Below, one piece after another: positions 22,815-30,842 of a stretch of 45,061 nucleotides of DNA. The translations under genes were made by a program, and so were the position numbers. Source of the DNA: Lachnospiraceae bacterium (GTDB taxonomy: Bacteria; Bacillota; Clostridia; Lachnospirales; Lachnospiraceae); NCBI GenBank assembly GCA_016293925.1, contig JAEDCX010000007.1:1-45061 (forward strand), given 5' to 3'. Under the pieces are notes generated by a model. That model saw only the letters and a program-made list of their open reading frames with translations, was not told the DNA's origin and searched no databases. Numbering within the stretch: the stretch's first letter is position 1; every line of letters starts with the position of its first letter.

Positions 22815-23543
22815 ATGTGGGCATTGATTGTATTGGGATGCGTGGTCGGGACGATCCTGTCACTGGCACTGCTGTATGTGATTGTTGTATTTGTCAGTGC
22901 GGCATTGGTGAATCCGGACAAGGAGTATGAGAAGCACAGCGGATATTACAGATGGCTGCTGAACAGTGCAACCTGGTTTGCGGTTCGCGGCGCCAGAATT
23001 AAATTGCATGCAAATGGGGTGGAGAAAATACCCAAGGGACGGTTTCTGGTGGTGGGGAACCATCTGTCCAACTGGGACCCGATTCTGACATGGTATGTGA
23101 TGCCCCGGGCGAAGTTGTCTTTCATCTCGAAGGAGGGGAATTTCCATATTCCCGCATTCGGGAGAATCATACGCAGATGCTGTTTCAAGGTGATCGATCG
23201 CGGGGATGCCAGGGAATCGCTGAAAACACTGCACAGAGCGGCAGAGATGATCAGGAAGGATGAGGTGAACTACGGAATCTATCCGGAGGGTACCAGGAAC
23301 AGGGAACCGGAGAAGGGGCTTCTGCCGTTTCACAACGGAGTGTTCAAGATTGCACAGCAGGCAAATGTGCCGATTGTGGTTGTGGCTGTCCGGGGAACTG
23401 AGAAAGTGGCGGGGAATTTCCCGTGGCATAAAACAGACGTGTATCTGGATATTTGTGACGTTATCCCGCCGGAAGAGCACGTGAAGAGAAGAACGCAGGA
23501 GATCGGTGCCCGTGTGGAGGCTGATCTGAAAGCGGTGTTGTAG
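22815..23543 (+). CDS. plsC: 1-acyl-sn-glycerol-3-phosphate acyltransferase (PlsC family)
   Basis: The 242-aa product has an N-terminal membrane helix (~4-30), NHLSNWD (H83-D88), a KEGNF substrate-pocket motif and YPEGTR (156-161), the complete PlsC set. This copy is closer to canonical PlsC than the preceding one. It lies 30 nt after it behind GGGGGG/GGATG-type ribosome-binding sequence and 12 nt before the lipid kinase. Confidence 0.88.
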   Translation: MWALIVLGCVVGTILSLALLYVIVVFVSAALVNPDKEYEKHSGYYRWLLNSATWFAVRGARIKLHANGVEKIPKGRFLVVGNHLSNWDPILTWYVMPRAKLSFISKEGNFHIPAFGRIIRRCCFKVIDRGDARESLKTLHRAAEMIRKDEVNYGIYPEGTRNREPEKGLLPFHNGVFKIAQQANVPIVVVAVRGTEKVAGNFPWHKTDVYLDICDVIPPEEHVKRRTQEIGARVEADLKAVL

Positions 23544-23555
23544 GAGGAACAGAAG

Positions 23556-24410
23556 ATGGCAGTATATCATATTTTCTATAACCCACTGGCTGGGAACTCA
23601 ACCGGTGAGGCAGAAACCAGGAAACTGGATCATATTCTGGAGGGACACACATTACATTATTACAGCCTGTTAGAGGTGGATAATCTTAGCACGAAAATTG
23701 CTTCTTTTCCGGAAGAGGATCGTATCCTTCTGTCAGGTGGAGACGGTACCTTAAACCGGTTTGTTAATCGGCTGGAGAATCCGGATCAAATGAGAGACAT
23801 TTATTACTACGCATCAGGAAGCGGCAATGATTTTTTTGCAGATCTTGGCAAGAAGAAGGGGGATGAACCGATCCTGGTAAATGAGTATATCAGGAAACTT
23901 CCTGTGGTGACGGTCAATGGGAAGTCATATCGATTTATCAATGGTGTCGGTTACGGGATTGACGGATACTGTTGTGAGGTGGGGGACAGCCTCCGGGAGA
24001 AGTCGGATAAGCCGATCAATTACACCGGGATTGCAATCAAGGGTCTGCTGTTCCACTATAAGAGAACGTCGGCTACGGTAACGGTGGATGGGGAGACCCA
24101 TCATTACCGGAAGGTCTGGCTGGCTCCTACCATGAACGGCAGATTGTACGGGGGAGGGATGATCCCTACGCCGGATCAGAAGCGGCTGGGGGAGGATCGG
24201 AAACTCTCTACCATGATTATGTACGGTACAGGCAAACTGCACACGTTGATGGTGTTCCCTACCATCTTCAAGGGGGAGCACGTAAAGCATCGGAAGATGG
24301 TGGAAGTACTGACCGGTAAGACGATTACGGTGGAATTTGACAAGCCCACCGCGCTGCAGATCGATGGAGAGACGGTACGAAATGTGACGAAATACACGGC
24401 GACACTGTAG
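23556..24410 (+). CDS. Diacylglycerol kinase-family lipid kinase (DagK/YegS type)
   Basis: The 284-aa product has the DAGK catalytic signature GGDGTLN (~61-67), an SGSGNDF motif (~89) and a C-terminal β-rich domain with GGGMIPTPDQK. It would phosphorylate diacylglycerol or a related lipid with ATP, recycling it to phosphatidic acid. This product is next to two PlsC genes. GGAGGAAC precedes the ATG. DgkB and the broader YegS group cannot be separated by eye. Confidence 0.85.
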   Translation: MAVYHIFYNPLAGNSTGEAETRKLDHILEGHTLHYYSLLEVDNLSTKIASFPEEDRILLSGGDGTLNRFVNRLENPDQMRDIYYYASGSGNDFFADLGKKKGDEPILVNEYIRKLPVVTVNGKSYRFINGVGYGIDGYCCEVGDSLREKSDKPINYTGIAIKGLLFHYKRTSATVTVDGETHHYRKVWLAPTMNGRLYGGGMIPTPDQKRLGEDRKLSTMIMYGTGKLHTLMVFPTIFKGEHVKHRKMVEVLTGKTITVEFDKPTALQIDGETVRNVTKYTATL

Positions 24411-24433
24411 CAATTCCGAATTGGGAGGGTGAG

Positions 24434-24946
24434 ATGACGGAACAGAGAGCGCAGGAGACGGTCAATGAGAGAGAAAAGGCCGCAAGAGAAGCTTTCCTGC
24501 AAGGGTATAATTGTGCACAGGCAATCATGGTCGCATTTCAGGATGTGATCGGCATAGAGCCGGAGACGGCGCTGAGACTGGCTTCTTCTTTCGGCGGCGG
24601 TATGGGGCGCATGCGGGAGGTGTGCGGTTCGGTCAGCGGTATTTTCATGGTGGCAGGCCTTCTCTACGGATACAGTGATTCCAAGGAGAAGGATGGAAAA
24701 AGGGCACTCTATGCCATTGTCCAGGAATTGGCGGCACGCTACCGGGCGGAAGCCGGCTCGATTATCTGCAGGGAGCTACTTGGAATGGCAGGTGTGGCGG
24801 AAGCGGACAATACCGATCCGGAACCGGGGGAACGCACTCCGGAATATTACCGGAAGCGCCCGTGCGAGGTTAAGATCGGTCTTGCAGCAAGGATTCTGGA
24901 TGAATATATGCAGGAGCATCCTCCGGGAAACGGGGACAAACGATAA
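24434..24946 (+). CDS. C_GCAxxG_C_C family protein
   Basis: The 170-aa product fits the cysteine pattern that names this family: YNCAQAI near residue 30, a FGGGMGRMREVCGSVSG segment (~56-72), ICRELLG (~115) and KRPCE near 143. Members are thought to bind a metal or redox cofactor; the function is unknown. It lies 23 nt after the lipid kinase behind GGGAGG. No terminator separates it from the bioY regulatory region. Confidence 0.85.
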   Translation: MTEQRAQETVNEREKAAREAFLQGYNCAQAIMVAFQDVIGIEPETALRLASSFGGGMGRMREVCGSVSGIFMVAGLLYGYSDSKEKDGKRALYAIVQELAARYRAEAGSIICRELLGMAGVAEADNTDPEPGERTPEYYRKRPCEVKIGLAARILDEYMQEHPPGNGDKR

Positions 24947-24955
24947 TCCGACATT

Positions 24956-24991
24956 AAATGTTAACCATAATATGAAAACGGGTTGACAAAT
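24956..24991 (+). promoter_or_regulatory. BirA (biotin repressor) operator
   Basis: AAATGTTAACC (24956-24966) and GGTTGACAAAT (24981-24991) form the bipartite BirA box, with the canonical spacing of 14 nt between TTAACC and GGTTGACA. The right half contains the -35 hexamer of the bioY promoter. Biotinyl-AMP-bound BirA would therefore block transcription of the biotin transporter when biotin is plentiful. Confidence 0.88.
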
Positions 24992-25011
24992 AAATAGAAA
25001 CAGTGTACTCT
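24983..25011 (+). promoter_or_regulatory. bioY promoter with downstream palindrome
   Basis: TTGACA (24983-24988), a 17-nt spacer and TACTCT (25006-25011) form the promoter inside the BirA site. A perfect GCGGCAA/TTGCCGC hairpin at 25023-25039 lies in the 5' leader, just before the ribosome-binding site GAGGAG. Confidence 0.75.
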
Positions 25012-25055
25012 GTCCTATGGATGCGGCAAGGATTGCCGCACCGTGAGGAGAGTAT

Positions 25056-25610
25056 GTGACGATGAAGAAAAGAAAAACGATTTACAGTATTACCATGTGC
25101 GGTGTCATGACAGCGTTGCTCTGTATCATTGCACCGTTAACCATCCTGCTGCCGGGCGGCGTTCCGATTACGCTGGCGAATATGATTCTGTACCTGACGG
25201 TGTATCTGCTGGGGGGAATGTATGCAACAGCCTGCTGCGGAATCTATCTGTTACTGGGGATTGTGGGACTTCCGGTATTCTCGAATTACGGAAGCGGCAT
25301 TGCCAAGGTCGTTGGACCGACAGGAGGATATCTGCTGGGGTATCTTTTTGTAACGGTGATTATGGGCGGGATCATGCACCTTGGAAAGCGGAAACTGTGG
25401 TCTGCGATTCTCGGTATGGTGCTTGGACTTGCGGTGCTCTATGCATTCGGGACGATATGGTTTATGATCTCCTGCAAGGCAACGTTAAAGTATACCTTAA
25501 GCGTGTGCGTGTATCCGTTCCTGGCACTGGATGCGGCGAAGATTGCTGTAGTGGCGATTGTGGGGCCTCTGGTAAAGAAACCGATTACAAGATTCCTGAC
25601 ACACGAATAG
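25056..25610 (+). CDS. bioY: Biotin transporter substrate-binding component BioY
   Basis: The 184-aa membrane protein has about six helices and BioY-type motifs: an early TMCGVMTALLCIIAPLTILLPGGVPITLA-type region and GPTGGYLLGYL (~88-98). It binds biotin and needs an ECF module, plausibly the EcfA1A2T encoded at 13518-16068. Either GTG (25056, 5 nt after GAGGAG) or ATG (25062) could be the start. The BirA operator supports the substrate. A terminator follows. Confidence 0.93.
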   Translation: MTMKKRKTIYSITMCGVMTALLCIIAPLTILLPGGVPITLANMILYLTVYLLGGMYATACCGIYLLLGIVGLPVFSNYGSGIAKVVGPTGGYLLGYLFVTVIMGGIMHLGKRKLWSAILGMVLGLAVLYAFGTIWFMISCKATLKYTLSVCVYPFLALDAAKIAVVAIVGPLVKKPITRFLTHE

Positions 25611-25677
25611 AAGGAATTGATAGGAGAGAAGAATCGCAGCCGGAAATGACGGTCTGCATGGCATTTCGGAATAATAG

Positions 25678-25715
25678 CCGCGGCGTTGTCTTACAGTAGA
25701 CAATTCCGCGGTTTT
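25678..25715 (+). terminator. Rho-independent terminator after bioY
   Basis: CCGCGG-cg-TTGTCT (25678-25691) pairs with AGACAA-tt-CCGCGG (25698-25711) around a 6-nt loop and is followed by TTTTG. It isolates bioY from argC. The rest of the 25611-25829 gap shows no gene or clear promoter. Confidence 0.8.
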
Positions 25716-25829
25716 GTGGTATTTTGTGTATACAAATAATGGAAAATGCGTCGCGGAATAGGTCCGGAGAGACTGGGTGTGATAGGGCATCCGGGGATGC
25801 AACGATGCAGAGTAAGGAGACGAACACAG

Positions 25830-26774
25830 ATGAAGACAAATGTATTCATAGACGGTAGTGAAGGAACAACCGGCTTACGGATTCATGAGAGACTGGGAGA
25901 CAGGGATGACATTGAATTGCTGCAGATTGCCCCCGAGCTGCGTAAGGATCCGCAGGAGCGCCGCAGGATGATCAATGCATCCGACGTTACGTTTCTGTGC
26001 CTTCCGGATGCGGCAGCTGTGGAGGCAGTCTCGTTGGCGGAGGATGGGGTCAGGATCATTGATGCGTCCACTGCCCACAGAACCAATCCGGACTGGGCGT
26101 ACGGATTCCCGGAACTGTCCGATGTACATTATGAGAAGATCAGAACCGGCCGTCGTGTGGCAGTTCCCGGCTGTCATGCGTCCGGGTTTGTCGCAATCGT
26201 TTATCCGTTGATTGCAGGAGGAATCCTGCCGGCAGATTACCCGATCAGTGCATTTTCCCTGACCGGATACAGCGGTGGCGGTAAGAAGATGATCGCAGAG
26301 TACGAGGCGGAAGAGAAAGCCACGGAATTGTTTGCGCCCCGGGAGTATGCGTTGTCACAGCAGCACAAGCACCTGAAGGAGATGAAGGCGGTAACCGGTC
26401 TTACGAGAATACCGCTTTTCTCACCTATCGTTGACGATTATTACAGCGGAATGGTGGTATCGGTTCCGCTGTATACGGATCTGCTGAACGGCAGGCAGAC
26501 GCCGGAGACGGTACATGCTTTTCTGCAGAGATATTATTCCGGAAGACAGTTTATGCAGGTATGTCCATACGGTGCAGAGGCTGAGACGCGAGGCTTCTTG
26601 AGCGGGAATGCCTTGAGCGGCTGGGATGGTATGCGAATCTATGTGACCGGGAATGAGGATCGAATCCTGATATCCACTCAGTTTGATAATCTGGGAAAAG
26701 GAGCATCCGGTGCAGCTGTGGAATGTTTCAATATCATGACCGGATGTGCAGAAGAGAAAGGGCTTGTCCTGTAA
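25830..26774 (+). CDS. argC: N-acetyl-gamma-glutamyl-phosphate reductase (type 2)
   Basis: The 314-aa enzyme reduces N-acetyl-glutamyl-phosphate to the semialdehyde in arginine synthesis. The NADP-binding start VFIDGSEGTTG is followed by the active-site C115 in VPGCHASGF and the general-base region around QQHKHLKEM. Length and motifs fit the short type-2 ArgC. ATG at 25830 has AAGGAGA upstream; the frame extends to 25746 without a site. No other arginine gene is nearby. Confidence 0.92.
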   Translation: MKTNVFIDGSEGTTGLRIHERLGDRDDIELLQIAPELRKDPQERRRMINASDVTFLCLPDAAAVEAVSLAEDGVRIIDASTAHRTNPDWAYGFPELSDVHYEKIRTGRRVAVPGCHASGFVAIVYPLIAGGILPADYPISAFSLTGYSGGGKKMIAEYEAEEKATELFAPREYALSQQHKHLKEMKAVTGLTRIPLFSPIVDDYYSGMVVSVPLYTDLLNGRQTPETVHAFLQRYYSGRQFMQVCPYGAEAETRGFLSGNALSGWDGMRIYVTGNEDRILISTQFDNLGKGASGAAVECFNIMTGCAEEKGLVL

Positions 26775-26802
26775 GAGGGAAATGAAAGAAGGGAGAAATG
26801 AA

Positions 26803-27717
26803 ATGGAATATGCAATTACCACCAACTGTCTGACGAAACGGTATAAACGTAACGTGGCAGTGGATTCCGTAAGCCTGCATGTGAAGAAGGGGGAGATTTA
26901 CGGATTTATCGGGAGAAACGGAGCCGGAAAGACCACTTGTATGAAGGTGATCTGCGGTCTTGCATCACCCACTGCAGGGGAAGTTTCCCTGTTTGGGCAC
27001 ACGGGTGCGCAGGCGGCGGAATGCTTCGGGCGGATCGGGAATCTGATTGAGAATCCCGGCATCTACGGGAATATGACCGCGGAGCAGAATATGGAGGCCA
27101 AATGTATCCTCATGGGGATTCAGAGAGAAGGATATGTGCAGGAACTCCTGGAGTTCGTCGGACTGGGAGCTGTGGGAAAGAAGAAGGCGAAACAGTTTTC
27201 GCTCGGTATGAGACAGCGTCTCGGGATTGCCCTTGCACTGGTCGGAGAACCGGAGATTCTGGTGCTGGATGAACCGATCAATGGTTTGGATCCACAGGGG
27301 ATTGTAGAGGTCCGGGAAACACTGCTGCGATTGAAAACAGAGAAAAACATGACCATTATGATTTCCAGCCATATCCTGGAGGAATTGTCAAAGCTGGCAG
27401 ATACCTATGGGATTATTGACAATGGACGTCTGCTTCAGGAGATCAGCAGGGAGGAACTGGAGGAGAAATGCGAGAGTTATATCCGGATCCGGCTTGACCA
27501 ACCGCAGATCGCCTGTTCGATCCTGGCGGAGATGGGGATCAGCCGCGTGAAGATTATGGATGAGCATACTCTGTGTGTATACGAACGGCTGGAGGACAGT
27601 GCATGGATGAATACTGCACTGGTCCGTGGTGGCTGCAGTATTTCAGAGATTATGGTAATATTCGGTCAGTTGGAGGACTATTATCTGCAGTTAACGGGAG
27701 GTGCTTATCATGCATAA
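26803..27717 (+). CDS. ABC transporter ATP-binding protein (BcrA/NatA type)
   Basis: The 304-aa product has Walker A GRNGAGKTT (37-45), Q-loop GNLIENPGIY, the signature FSLGMRQRL, Walker B ILVLDEPINGLD and the H-loop SSHILEEL. The C-terminal ~85-residue extension is typical of bacitracin/lantibiotic-type drug exporters. ATG at 26803 follows GGGAG by 7 nt. It overlaps its permease by 8 nt. The substrate is unknown. Confidence 0.92.
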   Translation: MEYAITTNCLTKRYKRNVAVDSVSLHVKKGEIYGFIGRNGAGKTTCMKVICGLASPTAGEVSLFGHTGAQAAECFGRIGNLIENPGIYGNMTAEQNMEAKCILMGIQREGYVQELLEFVGLGAVGKKKAKQFSLGMRQRLGIALALVGEPEILVLDEPINGLDPQGIVEVRETLLRLKTEKNMTIMISSHILEELSKLADTYGIIDNGRLLQEISREELEEKCESYIRIRLDQPQIACSILAEMGISRVKIMDEHTLCVYERLEDSAWMNTALVRGGCSISEIMVIFGQLEDYYLQLTGGAYHA

Positions 27718-28543
27718 TCTTTTCAAAATGTATTTGTATAAGATTCGTCATTCCAAGGCAACTCTGGTTATGTTGCTGATCGCGCTGGGGATGACGCTGT
27801 TCACACGGGCTGTTACCAAGGCTGTGGAAGTGATGATCGAGAAATGGGAAAGTACGCAGGAAGAAACAGAAGCCGGGGCGGAAGATACCATGGAGATTAC
27901 CGTGGACAGTCATGAAGAGAATGAAACCATTGTGGATTCTTACGTTACTCAGCTAAAAGGAGGTTTATGCCTTCTGTTTATGGTAATCTATGCGGGAATT
28001 GTGTTTGGCGCGGATGAGAGACAGGGCTTTATGAAAAACATTGCCGTTCAGGTACCGAAACGATGGAAGATTGTAGGTGCCAGAATTGCTGCAACGGCGG
28101 TTGTTCTGGTCATATTCCTGGCAATCAGTTTCCTGTGGGAGATTCTGATGGATCTGATCTTTTCTCCGGGGATCCCGTTCGGAGCGAAGCCGGATGTGCT
28201 GATCGCCATCGGATTGGAATTCCTGTTGCACATGGCATTTCTGTCACTTACGATTTTCCTGATTACCTGGTGGCGCAACGCCGGCTTGTACATGCCGATT
28301 TCGATACTGCTGGCAACTGGTTTCCACAGCTTATTTGCCAATTTGTTTAATGCGCTGATTACTGCACTGAAGGGAGAACTGGTCTTTGATGTGAATTGGC
28401 TGTTCTCCATTATTCAGGTGGAGACGCTTCCGGTGCATGGAGGTGGTTCCGATTGGTTATTTGCAGGAGTTCTTGCAATTGTGTATCTAATTGTTTGGAA
28501 TGGTCTCAATATTCTGATGATTCGCAAGCGGGATATCGTGTAG
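27710..28543 (+). CDS. ABC-2 type transporter permease
   Basis: The 277-aa partner of the preceding ATPase shows about six hydrophobic segments, starting at ATLVMLLIALGMTLF (~18-32). A charged extracytoplasmic stretch (~42-80) follows, rich in Glu. This layout is common in ABC-2 exporters of the lantibiotic-immunity/NatB kind. GGGAGG at 27696-27701 supports the ATG at 27710 over the GTG at 27701. No two-component system is adjacent. Confidence 0.85.
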   Translation: MHNLFKMYLYKIRHSKATLVMLLIALGMTLFTRAVTKAVEVMIEKWESTQEETEAGAEDTMEITVDSHEENETIVDSYVTQLKGGLCLLFMVIYAGIVFGADERQGFMKNIAVQVPKRWKIVGARIAATAVVLVIFLAISFLWEILMDLIFSPGIPFGAKPDVLIAIGLEFLLHMAFLSLTIFLITWWRNAGLYMPISILLATGFHSLFANLFNALITALKGELVFDVNWLFSIIQVETLPVHGGGSDWLFAGVLAIVYLIVWNGLNILMIRKRDIV

Positions 28544-28692
28544 AGAATGCTTGTTTCGACGGTTTCCTGCGATACTCGTCACTGTAGGCAGGCAAATCTC
28601 CTGCAGGATGGATGAAAGATATACACATTCCGGACTGACACGGGCGCACGGGACAGGAACCGATCGGGACACAAAAAAAGAGAAGAATGGGC

Positions 28693-28730
28693 AGAAAAGA
28701 GGTCGCACACGAACGGTGTTGCGGCCTCTT
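28693..28730 (-). terminator. Terminator of the minus-strand SDR gene
   Basis: On the minus strand, AAGAGGCCGCAACACC pairs with GTGTGCGACCTCTT and is followed by TTCTGCCC. On the plus strand no T-tract follows. The converging plus-strand permease gene therefore has no clear terminator of its own in 28544-28776, where no gene was found. Confidence 0.65.
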
Positions 28731-28776
28731 GGTGGTTGCGGGGCATGGTCACGCGCTGACAGATAATGTCGAAAGG

Positions 28777-29502
28777 TTATGTCCAGGCACCGTCGACCGT
28801 AATGATCTGACCGGTGAGATAGGAAGGAGCGTGCAGCAGCATGAGGACCGCCCGGGCAATGTCTTCCGGAGTTCCGATCCGGTCAGCCGGAATCTGCTCA
28901 ATCAGACTAGCCGTTTCTTCTGTGGTCAGGTGCCGGTTCATATCGGTGTCAATCAGCCCGCAGGCGATGGCGTTGACCTGAATATGGCTGGGAGCCAGTT
29001 CCCTTGCCAGAGCGCGGGTCAGGGTATTCACACCGCCTTTGGAAGCGGAATATGCAACCTCCATGGACGCTCCGGCAGCACCCCATACGGAGGAGATATT
29101 GATGATGTGACCGGCGTGCTTGCGCAGCATCAGAGGAATGCAGTATTTGCAATGATAGAAAACGCCGGAAAGATTTGTGGATATCATGGTGTTCCAATCA
29201 TCCACAGACATCTCATGCAACAGACCGGTCATGGAGATGCCTGCATTGTTTACCAGAACATCGACGGAGGGAATCTCTCCGAATAATTCTTCCACCATAC
29301 CGGGATTGGAACAATCACAGAGGCGGAGGGTTATGGTCTGGTCCGTACGATTCAGGGACAGTAGTTCATCCCGCAGCTGTTCCAGTCTGTCGTAGGATTG
29401 TTTGCAGGTTACAATAAGGGAATATCCTTCCCGGTAGAGTGCAGCTGCAATGGAACGTCCGATTCCGCGGCTGGCACCGGTAATTAAGGCAGTCTTGGGC
29501 AT
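28777..29502 (-). CDS. Short-chain dehydrogenase/reductase (FabG-like)
   Basis: The 241-aa product has the classical SDR set: TGASRGIG (8-15), NNAG (85-88), N110, S138, and the Y151-x3-K155 catalytic pair (YSASK). It ends in GQIITVDGAWT, resembling 3-oxoacyl-ACP reductases. Isolated from other fatty-acid genes and transcribed alone on the minus strand, it may act on another substrate. GGAGG lies 8 nt before the ATG on the minus strand. A 199-codon plus-strand frame opposite it is a shadow. Confidence 0.9.
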   Translation of the reverse strand: MPKTALITGASRGIGRSIAAALYREGYSLIVTCKQSYDRLEQLRDELLSLNRTDQTITLRLCDCSNPGMVEELFGEIPSVDVLVNNAGISMTGLLHEMSVDDWNTMISTNLSGVFYHCKYCIPLMLRKHAGHIINISSVWGAAGASMEVAYSASKGGVNTLTRALARELAPSHIQVNAIACGLIDTDMNRHLTTEETASLIEQIPADRIGTPEDIARAVLMLLHAPSYLTGQIITVDGAWT

Positions 29503-29806
29503 AATGAATCCTCCGATCTGTATCTGATAAGTTATGTTGGAAAAACGGATCCTTGTAATTCCCCAAAAGTATGGGGCAGGATCCTGTTGCCATCCATAGA
29601 AAGTATATCATGTCTGCGGGAGAAAAGAAAACCCTGGATATACTATAGAGAGGAACCTGCGATATCCGGGAGAAATGCGGACAAATGATTGATGTAACAG
29701 GAAGAAAATGGTACAATGATACAAGAAAATGTAGATATATGCAGAATGGATTACCAGATATAGTATTGTGTGTGGTTCCAGGCGCTCATGGAAGAAGGAG
29801 AACAGG
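29503..29806. other. Divergent intergenic region between the SDR gene and trxB
   Basis: It contains the SDR ribosome-binding site, a perfect CAGGATCCTG palindrome (29577-29586) and a CCCC/GGGG hairpin (29561-29576). The trxB promoter is on the plus strand. A TATACT on the minus strand near 29605-29610 could be the SDR -10, but its -35 is poor. No gene is seen. Confidence 0.5.
29689..29717 (+). promoter_or_regulatory. trxB promoter
   Basis: TTGATG (29689-29694), a 17-nt spacer and TACAAT (29712-29717) are well placed ~90 nt before the trxB start codon. Confidence 0.7.
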
Positions 29807-30727
29807 ATGAATTACGATCTGATTATTATCGGAGCCGGCCCGGCCGGACTAACGGCTGCTATTTATGCGCAGCGTGCGAAACTGAATACCCTCGTGGTAG
29901 AGAGAAGTCCCATCAGCGGAGGGCAGGTTCTCACAACCTACGAAGTGGATAATTATCCGGGGGAGAAAGGAATCGGCGGGTATGATCTGGGGGTGAAGTT
30001 CCGGGAACATGCGGATGCACTGGGTGCACAATTCATGGAGGCGGAAGTAGAGAAGATCGTATTGGAAGGAGCATGGAAGATGGTCCATACGGATCAGGGA
30101 GAATTGCGTGCCAAAGCTGTGATCCTTGCGACAGGCGCCACCCATGCGAAACTAAATGTGCCGGGCGAAGAGGAACTGGCCGGGATGGGCGTGTCCTACT
30201 GCGCCACCTGCGACGGTGCTTTTTTTCGGAATAAGACTGTTGCTGTCGTAGGCGGCGGTGATGTGGCGGTAGAGGATGCGATTTTCCTGGCAAGGGTATG
30301 CAGCCAAGTATATCTGGTTCACCGAAGAGAGGAACTGCGTGCTGCAAGAGTATTACAGGAAGCGTTGTTTGCCCTTCCCAATGTAGAGTGTGTGTGGAAC
30401 AGTGAACTGCAGAAGATTGACGGGACGGACCAGGTAACCGGCGTGGTGGTACGGAATAAGCAGACCGGAGAAGCGCGGGAAATGGCTGTGGACGGCGTTT
30501 TCATCGCGGTTGGTATCCATCCGAATACAGAAGAGTACCGTGATCTGGTAGCCTGTGACGAGGGTGGTTATGTGGTGGCAGGAGAAGACTGTGTGACCAG
30601 CGTGCCAGGGATTTTCGCAGCCGGAGACGGCAGAACCAAGCAGCTTCGCCAGATCGTGACGGCGGTGGCTGATGGTGCCAATGCGGTGACAAGCGTGCAG
30701 AACTATCTGCTCACATTTGACAAATAA
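29807..30727 (+). CDS. trxB: Thioredoxin-disulfide reductase
   Basis: The 306-aa flavoprotein transfers electrons from NADPH to thioredoxin. The FAD motif GAGPAGL (9-15), the redox pair C132-ATC-C135, the NADPH motif GGGDVAVEDA and the C-terminal FAD motif GIFAAGDGR are all visible. Longer in-frame sequence to 29768 lacks a ribosome-binding site; AAGGAG precedes the ATG at 29807. Its last codons contain the -35 box of the next gene's promoter. No thioredoxin gene is nearby. Confidence 0.94.
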   Translation: MNYDLIIIGAGPAGLTAAIYAQRAKLNTLVVERSPISGGQVLTTYEVDNYPGEKGIGGYDLGVKFREHADALGAQFMEAEVEKIVLEGAWKMVHTDQGELRAKAVILATGATHAKLNVPGEEELAGMGVSYCATCDGAFFRNKTVAVVGGGDVAVEDAIFLARVCSQVYLVHRREELRAARVLQEALFALPNVECVWNSELQKIDGTDQVTGVVVRNKQTGEAREMAVDGVFIAVGIHPNTEEYRDLVACDEGGYVVAGEDCVTSVPGIFAAGDGRTKQLRQIVTAVADGANAVTSVQNYLLTFDK

Positions 30728-30745
30728 AATGCTTCATGGTATAGT
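30717..30745 (+). promoter_or_regulatory. Promoter embedded in the 3' end of trxB
   Basis: TTGACA (30717-30722) lies within the last codons of trxB, the stop codon TAA is in the spacer, and TATAGT (30740-30745) follows after exactly 17 nt. It would drive the NlpC/P60 gene from about 30752. Confidence 0.85.
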
Positions 30746-30842
30746 AAACGTAGTTGTAACAATTTTGTAACAATTAGACGGTTCGCAGGATGCGGGAAGC
30801 GGACCGGCGGTTACATCCGGCAGTGCAATTATGGAGGCTATC

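Noticed and set aside
28687..29286. 199-codon open frame on the plus strand
   Set aside because: It lies opposite the SDR gene on the minus strand, runs through the minus-strand terminator, and its translation has no recognisable family; the SDR frame has all catalytic motifs and a good ribosome-binding site.
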